Assembly: GCA_963422465.1 (NCBI GenBank)
Contig: OY730171.1
Coordinates: forward strand, 4,856,202-4,920,201
DNA: 64,000 nucleotides
Reading direction: 5' to 3'
Origin: Lichina pygmaea
Lineage: Eukaryota > Ascomycota > Lichinomycetes > Lichinales > Lichinaceae
Part shown: positions 10,700 through 21,350 of the stretch, in pieces
Position numbering within the stretch: position 1 is the first letter of the stretch
Layout: every line of letters starts with the position of its first letter
Notes under the pieces: generated by a model
Seen by the model: the letters and a program-made list of their open reading frames with translations, nothing else
What the model was told of the DNA's origin: nothing
Database searches by the model: none
Program-made: the position numbers and the translations under genes

Positions 10700-11118
10700 A
10701 CCAGGGGAAGAGAGCCTGCGACGACTCAAACCTCCACGTGGTGCAGACTGGGAACCTCAGGGCAGTGATGGCAGGCAGTCTCCCAAGCTGCTTGTAGTCG
10801 CTGCACCGAGAGCTAATTGAGTCACCAGTCAAGCTGCTGGTGCCCGTGGAGTGATGGGCCACCGGAGGTGTCGTGCAGGCACCCTGGACACCCCTGTGAA
10901 GTGACATCAGCAGAACAGAGGACTTCGACCAAACTGGTTATGAAAACCACCCGACAGATGTCTACTGTGTACACTACAGTCTGAAGCCAGCCTTGCAACT
11001 AGTGGATGTGAAGTCTAGACACCTGACAGGGCACCTCTGGAGTAGACAAGAGGAGTTCCTATCGCACACCCCCCTTCTAGCAGAGTCTTCAGCAGCTGAT
11101 GCATCAAGGATCTTGTTC

Positions 11119-11833
11119 TAGGAGGGGAGTGATGTCTGTACTGCAGTGTTGTTAATTGAACAGGGCCTACATGTTAAAAAAGGTGAGCAGGTGGCATGAA
11201 GGGTTTCCACCACTCCAGTACCTAAGGGCTGTGTGATAGTCAAAGTGCTGGCTTGATGGTTTTGCCTAAGGTCTTGCCACAGATTCTCTTCAGGCCACCT
11301 ACAGACTGGGGTCAGGGCACTGGATCTCCAGTGGGCCACCACGTACAACCGGAGCCCCACAGGTGGCAGTGGGCAGACGGAGACTTCTCCCTACTTGGTT
11401 AGTGGGCTGGAAAGGTGGCCTGCAGGTGCTGGCATGGCCTGCAGGGTCTGTAGAGCCTGCGAGGCATGGTCGGCCTCTGTACAAGAGATCTACAGAGGTA
11501 ACACAAAACAGTGAGAGCTGTGGGGCGTGGCATATAATGGCAGTGATGGCAGTAGGGTCTGGGCCTACTATGAGACTGTCTATATGGCCCGAGAGGATGG
11601 AAGTGCATGCTGGTCTGTACAGAGTGCAGCCTCAGACTGCAAATGACAGACTCAAGAAGCAAACTGCAGTTGGAGTGTGGGCTCCGGGCTGGCAACCCAG
11701 CACTCCGAAGCAGGACCTAGGGGTGAGCGTACACGGCAGAGCGCAAAAGACCTCAGGACTGCGGGGAAGCGTGGCAGAGACTCTGCAAGGGATAGCGACT
11801 CTGCGCTATGCCTTGGCATAGCTCAACTGTGGT
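11119..11833 (+). repeat. Repeat R1, copy 1 (shared with 14,664-15,379)
   Basis: This 715-bp block begins TAGGAGGGGAGTGAT and ends CATAGCTCAACTGTGGT. A second copy with the same ends lies at 14,664-15,379. Differences between copies are overwhelmingly C/T and G/A, copy 2 being the AT-richer, with most CG sites of copy 1 changed to CA or TG. The purine run at its left edge resembles a polypurine tract, so R1 could be the U3-R part of an LTR transcript. I could not recognise a coding sequence in it; the 152-codon frame at 11,363 is not conserved in copy 2. Confidence 0.8.
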
Positions 11834-12620
11834 CCTCTAAGAAAATCCTCCAATATCTCTTCTCTTGTTTCATTTCAAAACAGATGCCTAAGACTTATTG
11901 GGGGTGCTTTCAAAGCCACTCCTTCTTTTCTATTAGAGAGTGAGCTTTTTCTTCTACCTCTAGACCTCTACTTTAAATTTCGCACTACCTGTTTTCTTTC
12001 TTCTATTCAAAACTCCCCTCTCAAATACTTTCTTGACAGTATCTTTTCCACTATTTCCAGCTATACCTCTCTCTTGAAGAAATCTTTAAAGGAATCCTCA
12101 ACTATCTCTCCTAAGTGGAAATTCACTTGGTTAAGTCAAATAACTACTAACCAGGCTAGTTCAAAGAAAGAACTACAAAAGCTCTTTACTAAAGAGTGGG
12201 AAGACCAATAGGAAGAGAAGAAAAGAAGAAGCTATCCAGGCTGGCAGACTCTGTCAAAAGCCACACAAAAACAATCTGAAGCTCTACAAAGAGTTACAGA
12301 AAGCTGAGGCAAGTCTACTACTGCAAATCAGGACTGGAAGAATTGGTCTGGCAAGTTTTCTTTTCAGAGCTGGAGTTCCTGACTTCCCTACCCCACTATG
12401 TGTGTGTGGCCAAGCAGAAGAAACTGCAAAACATATCACCTCTTCATACTCTCTTTATTCAAGACAAAGACAACAAGTCTTTTTTAATCTCCAAGACCTC
12501 ACCACTATTATTTCAAACCCAGAGCTACTACAGAAGTTCTTGTACTGGTTTATGTCTTTGAAAAGACTAAACCAGTTTAATCTAGCTTTCAAACTCCACT
12601 ATTCCCAATCTAATACCTAG
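11834..12620 (+). pseudogene. LINE copy d: C-terminal part of ORF2
   Basis: The fragment starts in the region after the RT (NISSL, then RCLRLIGGAFKATPSFLL). It continues through the LSQITTNQASSKKEL block to the zinc motif CVCGQAEETAKHIT and the conserved end KFLYWFMSLKRLNQFNLAF. Compared with the minus-strand copy at 19,238-20,926 it is nearly identical, so the two are recent relatives. A TGG to TAG change in the WEDQW block (about 12,210) and a frameshift just downstream break it. Confidence 0.85.
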
Positions 12621-12920
12621 ATTCTCTTCTCTTACCAGAAACTTCAAGATTCCTTTTGTTACATTCTCTAGTCACACTCTGCCTTCAGTTTTTATCTCTT
12701 CAAAGGTTTTCTGAAGGAGTTTACTATTAGCTAGAAGATCTGCATGGCTGTAAAGCTACTACCAGTGTAAGAATCAAATAAAATAAAAAAAATAAAACCA
12801 GGGAAAGAGCACCTTCTGAAAGAAGTCAACTTCACAATTGTCAAAGCTCTCTCTGATAGCCAGGAAGCAGTTCTGGTAGAGTGTATTATGTTCAACAAAG
12901 AATCACAGAGAAGAAGAGGC

Positions 12921-13092
12921 TGTTGTGCAGTGCTGTACAGAGTAGACTAAAGTGGAACTGAGCCAAAAGACTACTATGTCTGGGCTTAGTGCCTGACATC
13001 TGTGTACTAGTGATAGATAAGTGTGACTGCACCTGCCTGTCTAGTCAGAATCTAACTGACTAAGCACCCAGTCAGGCAACTAGCTTCTGACA
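12921..13092 (-). mobile_element. Short solo LTR, TGTCAGGAGC family, copy 2
   Basis: The 172-bp sequence, read on the minus strand, starts TGTCAGAAGCTAGTTGCC and ends GCACAACA. It has a perfect 5-bp duplication, GAGGC, at 12,916-12,920 and 13,093-13,097. Size, TG...CA ends and 5-bp duplication are LTR-type. It is non-coding and old by its CpG loss. Confidence 0.85.
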
Positions 13093-13097
13093 GAGGC

Positions 13098-14663
13098 TGA
13101 GAAGCTGAGTGTGAGAGATAATGATTCTTTATTGGAGCAAGCTATACTAACTATATAGATAAGTGATCTAGATGTTAAAGGCCGGGCCGGGTTCACACAG
13201 AAGGCGGTTCGGTCTTGCTGCTTCGCAGGGTGGATTCTAGACAGGGACTCGGTAGAGGAATAGACAGGTGGGGTAACTCTCCTGTGCTATTGTCTCAGTA
13301 CGATGTGTGCATGGGTGTTCAGCCTGGAGAGCTAATCCCTCCGGGCCCTTTGGGGGGTCTTTATACAGATGCCCCGAGAGGGGGGGTCTCCTCAAGGGGT
13401 ATCATCCTTTTGCGTGGACGAGCTCCTCACTTAGGGACTGCTCGTCCACCGGACGAGCTCCTCGCTTAGCTCCTGCTTGTCCACCGGACGAGCTCCTCGC
13501 TTAGCTCTTGCTCGTCCACCGGATCGGTCGGATGTTGTTCTGCATGACTAACACTCCTCCCTCGCTTACCTGGGCTGTTCCGGCCTAGGCCTTAACACTA
13601 GATAGGAAGCTGAGCATGTGCCAGCTGCACATGCCAGCTGGAGAATCTGACTGAGGACTGAGGGCTGAGGACAGACTGGTCAATCTCCACAAAGGACTGG
13701 GGCTTGGGGTGACACAGAGGAACTAGTCCCAGAACATAATGAAGAGCTTGATCTAGATGCTGCCTAGATGCCACCACCACAGGATGGCACCACAGAGAAA
13801 CTAGCTCTAAGATATAATAAAGAGCTTGATCCAGGCACTGCCTAGGTGCTGCCACCACAGGACAGATCATCTTCTTTGAATATTCCCACTTGATCTGAGC
13901 TGTCAGTCAGTCCCAGTTAGTTAATGAATTTTTTGAATTTGATTGTGCCTAGAGGTTTTGTGAAACTATTAGCTACTATCTCAGCTGTTGGAATGTAGGA
14001 TAGGCAGATCTTGCCATCTGCCACTTGTTCTCTCACATAGTAGTACTAGATGTTGATGTGGTTGCTTTGTTCATAGTGTATCAGGTTCTTGGTAACTTGG
14101 ATAGCTTCTTGGTTATCACAGAGAAGTTTTGTAGACTGTTAAAAGTCTAGTTATCCTAGATAGACTAGCAAATATTATAGCCAAATAGCTTCTTTGGTGG
14201 CCTGTGTGGCTGCTATGTATTCTACTTCACATGATGATAGGGTGACTGTCAGCTGCAGCTTTGATTTCCAGCTGATAGACCTGTTTCCTAGCTGGAAGAG
14301 AAAACTGCTAGTAGACTGTCAAGTCATGTTGTCACTAGCCCAGTCTGAGTCTGTGTACCTGATAAGAATCTTCTTGTCAGTTCTTTCATAGGTGACTCTG
14401 TAGTTTGTTATACTCTTAATATATTGTAGCACTCTTTTGAGTGCTTTCCAGTGTTCTTCAGCTGGGTTGATAGAGTATTAGCACAGTCATAACAAAGTAT
14501 AGGCCAAGTCAGAACATGTGTTGAGTATTGTGTACATAAGGGAAATAATCACTGACTGGTACTACTTGCACAAGAGCTGGTTGGTTAGTGGTCTGGGTGC
14601 CAGTACTGGTAGGTGGAGACCTTCTTCTATTAGTGTTGCCAAGAGTTTGCAGTTGTCTACTAG
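13098..14663 (-). mobile_element. Copia-type LTR retrotransposon fragment (end of RT, RNase H, 3' end)
   Basis: On the minus strand the right part matches the end of a Copia RT (a SLMYTILNTCSDLAYTL-like block). RNase H follows with INPAEEHWKALKRVLQYI, YTDSDWAS, SISWKSKLQ, SSCEVEYIAA and NSFTKPLGTIKFKKF. The non-coding 3' end reaches about 13,098 and includes an AATAAAG motif near 13,120. The element is broken in several places, AT-rich, lacks gag, protease and integrase here, and is interrupted by the solo LTR at 13,173-13,597. It is an old fossil. Confidence 0.8.
13173..13597. mobile_element. GC-rich solo LTR inserted in the Copia fossil
   Basis: The 425-bp sequence begins TGTTAAAGGCC and ends GGCCTTAACA. 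It is flanked by a perfect 5-bp duplication, CTAGA, at 13,168-13,172 and 13,598-13,602. It carries three tandem ~37-bp units around 13,417-13,522 built on CGTCCACCGGACGAGCTCC. Its CG sites are intact although its host sequence has almost none, so it arrived late. Orientation cannot be fixed without the internal part. Confidence 0.87.
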
Positions 14664-15379
14664 TAGGAGGGGAGTGATATCTGTACTGTGGCGTTGTTAA
14701 TTGAACAGAGACTACATGTTACAGAAGGTGAGCAGGTGGCACAAAGAGTTTCTGCCACTCCAGTACCTAAGGACTGTGTGATAGTCAAAGTACTAGCTTG
14801 ATAGTTTTGCCTAAAGTCTTGCCACAGATTCTCTTCAGACTACCTACAGACTGGGGCCAGAGCACTAGATCTCCAGTAGGCCACCATGTACAACTGGGGC
14901 TCTACAGATAACAGCAGGCAGCCAGAGACTTCTCCCTACTTGGTTAGTGGACTGGAAAGGTGGTCCTGCAGGTGCTGGCATAGTCTGCAGAGTCTGTAGA
15001 GCCTGCAAGATATAGTTGGCCTCTGTACAAGAGATCTACAGAGGTAACACAAAACAGTGAGAGCTGCAGAGTGTGGTATATAATAGCAGTGATGGCAGTA
15101 GAGTCTGGGCCTACTACAAGACTGTCTATATAGCCCAAGAGAACAGAAAGGCATGCCAGTCTGTACAGACTGCAGGCTCAGACTGCAAATAACAGACTCA
15201 AGAAGCAAACTGCAGTTGGAGTGTGGGCTCTGAGCTGGCAACCCAGCACTCTGAAGCAGAACCTAGGGGTGAGTGTACACAGCAGAGTGCAAAAAACCTC
15301 AGAACTGCAGGGAAGTGTGGCAGAGACTCTGCAAGAGATAGCAACTCTGCACTATGCCTTGGCATAGCTCAACTGTGGT
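14664..15379 (+). repeat. Repeat R1, copy 2, fused to LINE copy e
   Basis: The block has the same left and right ends as 11,119-11,833 but is more decayed. Its right end, GCTCAACTGTGGT, is followed directly by LINE ORF2 sequence at a different ORF2 position from copy 1. On its left it abuts the Copia fragment, so this chimera is shorter at its 5' side than copy 1. Confidence 0.8.
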
Positions 15380-16597
15380 AATTTGCAGCTGCTTTTCCAC
15401 CTTCAAGATAAATATAAAGTGGATAAGTACTTGGAATATCTTAACCACTTTCTCCAAGGAATAGCAGACAGATGCACAGAACTCCAGAAGCAATCTAGCC
15501 ACTCAGTCTTCTGGTGGAACCAAGAGATCCAAACCAAAGTTAAACAGAAAAGAAGAATAAGAAAACAAGTGCTCAGAGGACAGGCAAGCCAAGAAGAGCT
15601 AGAGCAAGCAACCAAGCTCAAGAAGAAAGCAGTCAGAGAAGGGAAACAGAACACCTTCAGAAAACAAGTTCATGAGCTAGCTAGTTTCTCAAAATTCTGG
15701 AAGCTTGCAAAGTAGGGAAAATCAAAAGCTAACAAGATCTCTGATCTTCCTATAGTCCCAGATCTGGAAACTCAAGAAGGACTAGCCAAAAGCTTTGAGG
15801 AGAAGACAAAGACTTTCTCAGCTTAATTTTTTCCAAAAGCACTTGTTCCAGAACCAGGTACAGAAAGCCACCAGAGTACCCCAGAGATCCAGCTTTCTCA
15901 GAAGGTTACCACTGAAGAAGTGGAGCAAATTCTGAACAAGAAGAAACTTTTTACAGCAGAAGGGAAAAACAAGCTGCTAAATAGATTTCTGAAAGCTCTG
16001 GGTCCCAAGTTCTGCCAAGCTATAGCTGTTCTCACATCAACATGCTGGAGACTGGAATACTTTCCAGAGAGGTTCAAGAATGTGAAAACAGTCTGTCTAA
16101 GAAAATCTGGCAAAGGAATCTACAACCAAGCTAAAGTCTGGTGCTCTATAGCTCTGCTAAACACAACTGGTAAGCTGATGGAAGCTATTACAGCAGCCAG
16201 GCTAAGCAAGGTAGCAGAAGAAGCTAAACTTTTGCCAGAAATCCAGATAGAGTTCAGAAAAAACAGATCAATTGAATCAGCACTTTTTCTTCTAACTTCC
16301 CAAGTGGAAAAAGTCTGGAAAAAAAGCATAGTTGTATCTCCACTTTCTCTGGATATCTCAGGAGTATATAACAGAGTTCTTCCAGAGATTCTTCAAAACA
16401 TTCTGGAGAGAAAAGAAATTCCTCTCTGGCTAACTTCTTGGATCTTCTCTTTCTGTACCAGACATACCACCACCCTAGTTTTTGATGATTCTGAGTCCTC
16501 TTCTATTCCTATTCACTGTGGAGTTCCCCAAGGTTCCTCTTTGTCTTCTATTCTTTTTCTATTCTATATTTCTGAGCCTCACACAACTCCTCACAGA
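15380..16597 (+). pseudogene. LINE copy e: middle of ORF2, truncated at both ends
   Basis: The fragment starts in the linker after the endonuclease (LQLLFHLQDKYKVDKYLEY). It covers the basic HSVFWWNQEIQTKVKQKRR region and the RT up to HCGVPQGSSLSSILFLFYISE. It ends just before the FADD motif, where the 5' UTR of LINE copy h begins. In-frame stops include TAG at about 15,713 (TGG) and TAA at about 15,824 (CAA). It is close in sequence to the same region of copy j (23,531-24,710). Confidence 0.85.
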
Positions 16598-17082
16598 ACT
16601 ATGTTCTTCAAGGACCATCATTTTTGACAAACACCACAATTTGTCATATGTTCTGGAAAAAAGCCGAGTTCCTCTCTGAAACCACCCAAACCTTAATGTG
16701 AAACCCCATCACCTTTGAGAATCACACCTGTTTATCAAAAGTTGTGATCTTGAATCCACGATCTTCTTCTTCAACAACCAGCAATCTACCCACAACCAGA
16801 GAAAGAGAGTCTTAGGATAAGAGGAATAGTTAGAGTCTGACTGACTCTGGAGCTAGCAGAGTCTTTGGCTCAAGGAAAGTCTAGATAGGGGGTCTGGTCC
16901 CTAGTCTAGGTTAATACTTCTAGCTTTGCCCAGAGCTTAGTTGGAAAAAGCTGCCCAGGAAAGTCTAGTCTTGGGGATTGGTCCCAGGACTAGATTATTA
17001 CTGCTGGGAAACCAGGTGACTCTTCTTTCTGGCAGTACTCTGCAGACAGGAAACACCCAACCAGTGCCAAACAATCTCTAAC

Positions 17083-18473
17083 ATGGCTCCCAAGAAGAAA
17101 AAACCCACCTTTTCAGGAAGTAACACCAGAGCTACACCAGCTATACTCTCCCAACCAGCTCCCAGTCTGGCTAGCACCCAGTCCAGCTCTCCTTCCCCCC
17201 AACCAGCTCCCCAGAGTGACTACAAACTAGTAGACTTCTGGATCAAAACTCAACCAGTCCCAGAATCTGTTCTGAAAAGCTGGGAAAATATTGAAAAGAA
17301 CTTCTTCCCTACAGAAGTCCAGTCTAGCTCTACTGGCCTCACCAACAGAATCTTCCAGAAGCTGGAGAATATCAACAAGCAGCTGGACAAACAAGAAGCC
17401 AAGCCATCATATGCCCAGGCTGTCCAAAAATCTATTCCAGCACAAATCTCTCTACCTGCAAGAATTCTCAAAGAAGTTCTTGTACATCCTGGTATCCAGC
17501 CACCTGACATGGCTAATAGAACTCACATCCAGCTTTTCCAGGCTCTTCAAGACAGACTACCCAGCCCCTACAACAAGCAGGTCAGAGCAGTAAGGAAACT
17601 TTCTTCAGGGGAATCCTTATTAACACAGAAAGCCAAGAGACTAAAGTCTTCCTAGAGAAAAACCCTGCCTGGGTATCAGCTATCTTCACAAAGGAAGCAA
17701 CTATCCAGTCCAAGAGATTTCCAGTTCTGATCCATGGAGTCAGAACAGAAGATATCCAACCTGAAGACCTGGAGAAAACCCGCCAGATAATCCAGAACAG
17801 CAACCCATCTCTGAGCAAGCAAATCACCATCCTGAGAGCCTACTGGTCTAAGAAGGCTATAGCTCAAAAGAAGCCAGTTACCTCTCTCCACCTGGATCTG
17901 GCTACCCCTGAACAAGCCAATCTTTTGATTGAGAGTGGGCTAGTGCTGGGGCACAGGATGCATGAAGCAGAACCTTTTCTGGCAGACACAGTTATTGCAC
18001 AATGTTTCAAGTGCTTTGGCTATGGGCACCAAGCACGCTTCTGCAAGAACAAAGCTGTGTGTGGTGGCTGTGGAGGCCAGCATGAAAGAAGAGCCTGCCA
18101 AGTTCCTGAACAGCTTCTCAAGCCAAAATGCTGCAACTGCAGAGGAGCTCACCCAGCCTGGGCCAGTGTCTGTCCAGTACGCCAGGAAGCAGCCAAGAAG
18201 GCAAGAGAAGCATGGAACACACGCCCAGGAAAATATGAGATCCCAACAGCTACCTCTGTTCCAGCTCTACAACCCCCCCCAGTTATGTCTTTCCCTCTCT
18301 CTCAGTCTCTACCAGAAGAGAAAAAACGTAAAACAGCTGAGCCAAGCAGAAGCTCAGAGAGACTCAGAGGTGCACTCCCAGAAGTGCAAATTCTTTCTTC
18401 AAGATCAGCCAACTCTGGAGGAGAGCTACCAGCTAACTCCTTCAAGATCTTTGATGCTGAGATGTCTGCATGA
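17083..18473 (+). pseudogene. LINE ORF1 with three zinc-knuckle motifs, one frameshift
   Basis: ORF1 proteins of this class bind the element RNA and act with ORF2 in the ribonucleoprotein. The start is the ATG of MAPKKKKP. A Ser/Pro/Gln-rich N-terminus follows, then SYAQAVQKS and NKQVRAVRKLSSGES, and a C-terminal part with CFKCFGYGHQARFC, CGGCGGQHERRAC and CCNCRGAHPAWASVC. The frame is lost near 17,615 by a net one-base deletion; the downstream part (from about 17,620 to the TGA at 18,471-18,473) is open. The stop overlaps the ORF2 start as ATGA (18,470-18,473). Copy j gives 466 codons for the same ORF. Confidence 0.87.
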
Positions 18474-19237
18474 AAGACACAAAGCTGACACTTCTCCAGT
18501 ATAATGTGCAAAAAAGCCAATCAGTCCAAGAGCTACTGCTAGCAACCTCAGCTCTCCAAGAGGTGGACATTATTGCACTTCAAGAGCCCTGGAAAAACCC
18601 TCACCTAGAAACAAGCACTTCAACTGTTTTCTCTTCCTTTCTTCCTCTCTACTGTTCAGAGATTGGCAGAACACTTTTTCTTATTAATAAAAATCTGAAA
18701 CTCTCTTCTCTTCATCCTACCTTCTGGAATAAAGACTTTGTTTCTCTTGAAATCTACTTGGAAAACTCTTCTACTTCTCTTTGGGTACATAATCTCTACT
18801 TCACCCCATCAAGTCAAGAAAACTACACAGAGGCATCAGAAGCTCTTCTCTGTTTACTCCAAAATGCTTTACAAGAACAAGGACAACATATTCTTCTCAC
18901 AGACTCAAATCTTCACCACCCAGACTGGTCGAAGAAAAGAAGACTGTACTCTGAGACTGCAAACAAGTTTCAAGACCTAATGAAAGATTTAAATCTGGAT
19001 TTAGCTATTGCACCTTTCACCCCTACCAGAGCAAGATCTCTTTCTGAAAAACTATGTTCTTCTATTGATCTGTCTTTTATTTCTTCTCTTTCTAACTCTC
19101 TGATTTTCTCTAAAGTGGCTCTTCAGTTCTTTCATGGGTCTGACCACAGACCTGTACTAACCTGCCTGGACCTGGATCCTCCAAGGAAAATCTGGAAACC
19201 AGAAAGAAACTGGAGAACACTGGACTCAAACCTTGCA
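18470..19237 (+). pseudogene. LINE ORF2, endonuclease domain only
   Basis: The frame starts MKDTKLTLLQYNVQKS, with ALQEPWKNPH, LLTDSNLHHPDWSKK, PFTPTRARS and HGSDHRPVLTCL, the full motif set of an APE-type endonuclease. It is open to about residue 256 (TLDSNLAR), where copy i's tail begins; the last residues before the stop are translated A/T-rich tail. ATG and the ORF1 stop overlap as ATGA. Confidence 0.88.
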
Positions 19238-20926
19238 AGATTTTATTTTTTATTTTATTTTATTTGATTCTTACACTGGTAGTAGCTTTACAGCCATGCA
19301 GATGTTCTAGCTAATAGTGAACTCCTTCAGAAAACTTTTGAAGGGATAAAAACTGAAGGCAGAGTGTGACTAGAGAATGTAACAAAAGGAATCTTGAAGT
19401 TTCTGGTAAGAGAAGAGAATCTAGGTATTAGATTAGGAATAGTCGAGTTTGAAAGCTAGATTAAACTGGTTTAGTCTTTTCAAAGACATAAACCAGTACA
19501 AGAACTTCTGTAGTAGCTCTGGGTTTGAAATAATAGTGGTGAAGTCTTGGGGATTAAAAAAGACTTGTTGTCTTTGTCTTGAATAAAGAGAGCATGAAGA
19601 GGTGATATGTTTTGCAGTTTCTTCTGCTTGGCCACACACACATAGTGAGGTAGGGAAGTCAGGAACTCCAGCTCTGAAAAGAAAACTTGCCAGACCAATT
19701 CTTCCAGTCCTGATTTGCAGTAGTAGACTTGCCTCAGCTTTCTGTAACTCTTTGTAGAGCTTCAGATTGTTTTTGTGTGGCTTTTGACAGTCTGCCAGCC
19801 TGGATAGCTTCTTCTTTTCTTCTCTTCCCATTGGTCTTCCCACTCTTTAGTAAAGAGCTTTTGTAGTTCTTTCTTCGAACTAGCCTGGTTAGTAGTTATT
19901 TGACTTAACCAAGTGAATTTCCACTTAGGAGAGATAGTTGAGGATTCCTTTAAAGATTTCTTCAAGAGAGAGGTATAGCTGGAAATAGTGGAAAAGATAC
20001 TGTCAAGAAAGTATTTGAGAGGGGAGTTTTGAATAGAAGAAAGAAAACAGGTAGTGTGAAATTTAAAGTAGAGGTCTAGAGGTAGAAGAAAAAGCTCACT
20101 CTCTAATAGAAAAGAAGGAGTGGCTTTGAAAGCACCCCCAATAAGTCTTAGGCATCTGTTTTGAAATGAAACAAGAGAAGAGATATTGGAGGATTTTCTT
20201 AGAGGGTTAAACCAGATCCCCACTGCATAGCTCAGTAGAGATCTCAGTATAGCAGTGTACATCAGACGTGATGTGTGAACTGGAAAGCCCCAAGTAGAAT
20301 AGAAAGTTCTAGAAAGAGAAGAGAGTGCTTTCTGTGCTTTTTGAAGAATAATCCTCTGGTGTTTGTGCCAGTGGAGCTTTGCATCTAGGTACACTCCAAG
20401 TACTCGCACTTCTTCTCTTGGTTTGAGAATCACATTCCCCAGTCTGAGCTTGAGCTGAAGATTGTCTGATCATCTTCTGGAAAAATGAAGTATTTCATAT
20501 TTCTCAGTTGAGAAGACTATTCCATGTCTTGCAGCCCAGGATAGATATTTGTGGTGTGTGTTCTTTAACTTCAGAAGGTTACTTTTCAAGGAGTGACTAA
20601 AAGCAAGCAGATTTGTATCATCTGCAAACCCCAGGGCAGATACACCAGAAGAGGGAGTATGCACAGTCTCATGCAATTCAGAAATGTAGAATAGAAAAAG
20701 AATAGGGGATAGTGGAGAACCTTGAGGAACTCCACAATGAATAGGAATAGAACAAGACTCAGAATCATCAAAGACAAGAGTGGTAGAGTACTTATCACAG
20801 AAGGAGTAGATCCAGGAAGCTAGCCAGGCAGGTATTCCTTTTCTTTTCAGAATTTGCTGTAGTATCTTGGGGAGAACTCTGTCATAGGCTCCTGAGATAT
20901 CCAGTGAGAGTAGAGATAACAGACTA
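19238..20926 (-). mobile_element. LINE copy i, 5'-truncated, minus strand
   Basis: The tail (seen as TTTTATTT repeats at 19,238-19,268) lies at the left, and the copy runs leftward from inside the RT (SLDISG block at about 20,900). Its right edge meets the 5' UTR of LINE copy j. Sequence is nearly identical to LINE copy d over the shared ~0.95 kb. Confidence 0.87.
19433..20926 (-). pseudogene. LINE ORF2: RT core to C-terminus, lightly damaged
   Basis: From right to left it shows the GVSALGFADDTNLLAF catalytic block, then after a stop near 20,468 (CGA to TGA in SRRRSDNL) a long open stretch from VILKPREEVRVLGVYLDAKL to WKFTWLSQITTNQ. After a frameshift near 19,770-19,800 comes the zinc motif CVCGQAEETAKHITSSC and the end NLAFKLDYS. 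The ORF2 stop is at 19,433. It is the best preserved 3' half of the second LINE subfamily in the window. Confidence 0.86.
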
Positions 20927-21350
20927 TCTATAACAAGGCAGAAAGTGGCCAGTGGGATTCTGAAAGACTGGGGACAGACCCCAATTACCTAGGAACACTC
21001 AGTCTTGAGGTGTGGTCCCAGGATTGAGTAAGTACTCCCAGTCAGACAGAGATAACAGCTTGAACTTCTCTTAAGAGAAACATCCAGCATCAAGAAGATC
21101 AGAGCTCCCAGGATAAGACAAATAGTTTAGAGTGTGCCTCTAGTGCTGGTAGAGTTGAAAAACTCTAGGAAAGCTCAGGCAGGGGGTGTAGTCTCCAGCT
21201 TGAGTTAATACAGCCAGATTTCTCTAGAGTCTAGTTGGAAAAGACTGCCCAGGAAAGTACAGTCTTGGGGAGTAGTCCCAGGATTGTGTAATTACTGCTA
21301 GGAACCAGGTGACTCTTTGTGAACAACCCACTGTGCAGGTTACCTACCCT

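Larger units (their letters stand above)
10713..12796 (+). mobile_element. Bipartite retro-insertion: unknown sequence fused to a truncated LINE
   Basis: The unit consists of about 1.12 kb of non-LINE sequence (10,713-11,833) joined without a gap to the last ~0.96 kb of the LINE (11,834-12,796), ending in the usual AATAAA tail. It is bracketed by a 13-bp direct repeat with one mismatch: ACCAGGGGAAGAG at 700-712 of the 10-kb block and ACCAGGGAAAGAG at 12,797-12,809. A target duplication around the whole unit indicates both halves were inserted in one event. This is the architecture described for MINE elements of Magnaporthe, where a LINE 3' part is fused to unrelated sequence by template switching. 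Confidence 0.75.
16598..19237 (+). mobile_element. LINE copy h: 5' UTR, ORF1 and endonuclease part of ORF2
   Basis: The element starts near CAAGGACCATCA (about 16,598-16,620), has a ~480-nt 5' UTR with two recognisable monomers, then ORF1 and the first ~255 codons of ORF2. It ends at 19,237 against the T-rich (reverse-strand) tail of LINE copy i, which apparently inserted into it. The right-hand remainder of this copy is not found on the far side of copy i. Confidence 0.85.

Noticed and set aside
11363-11821. 152-codon open frame in R1
   Set aside because: Not conserved in the second R1 copy and no recognisable motif.
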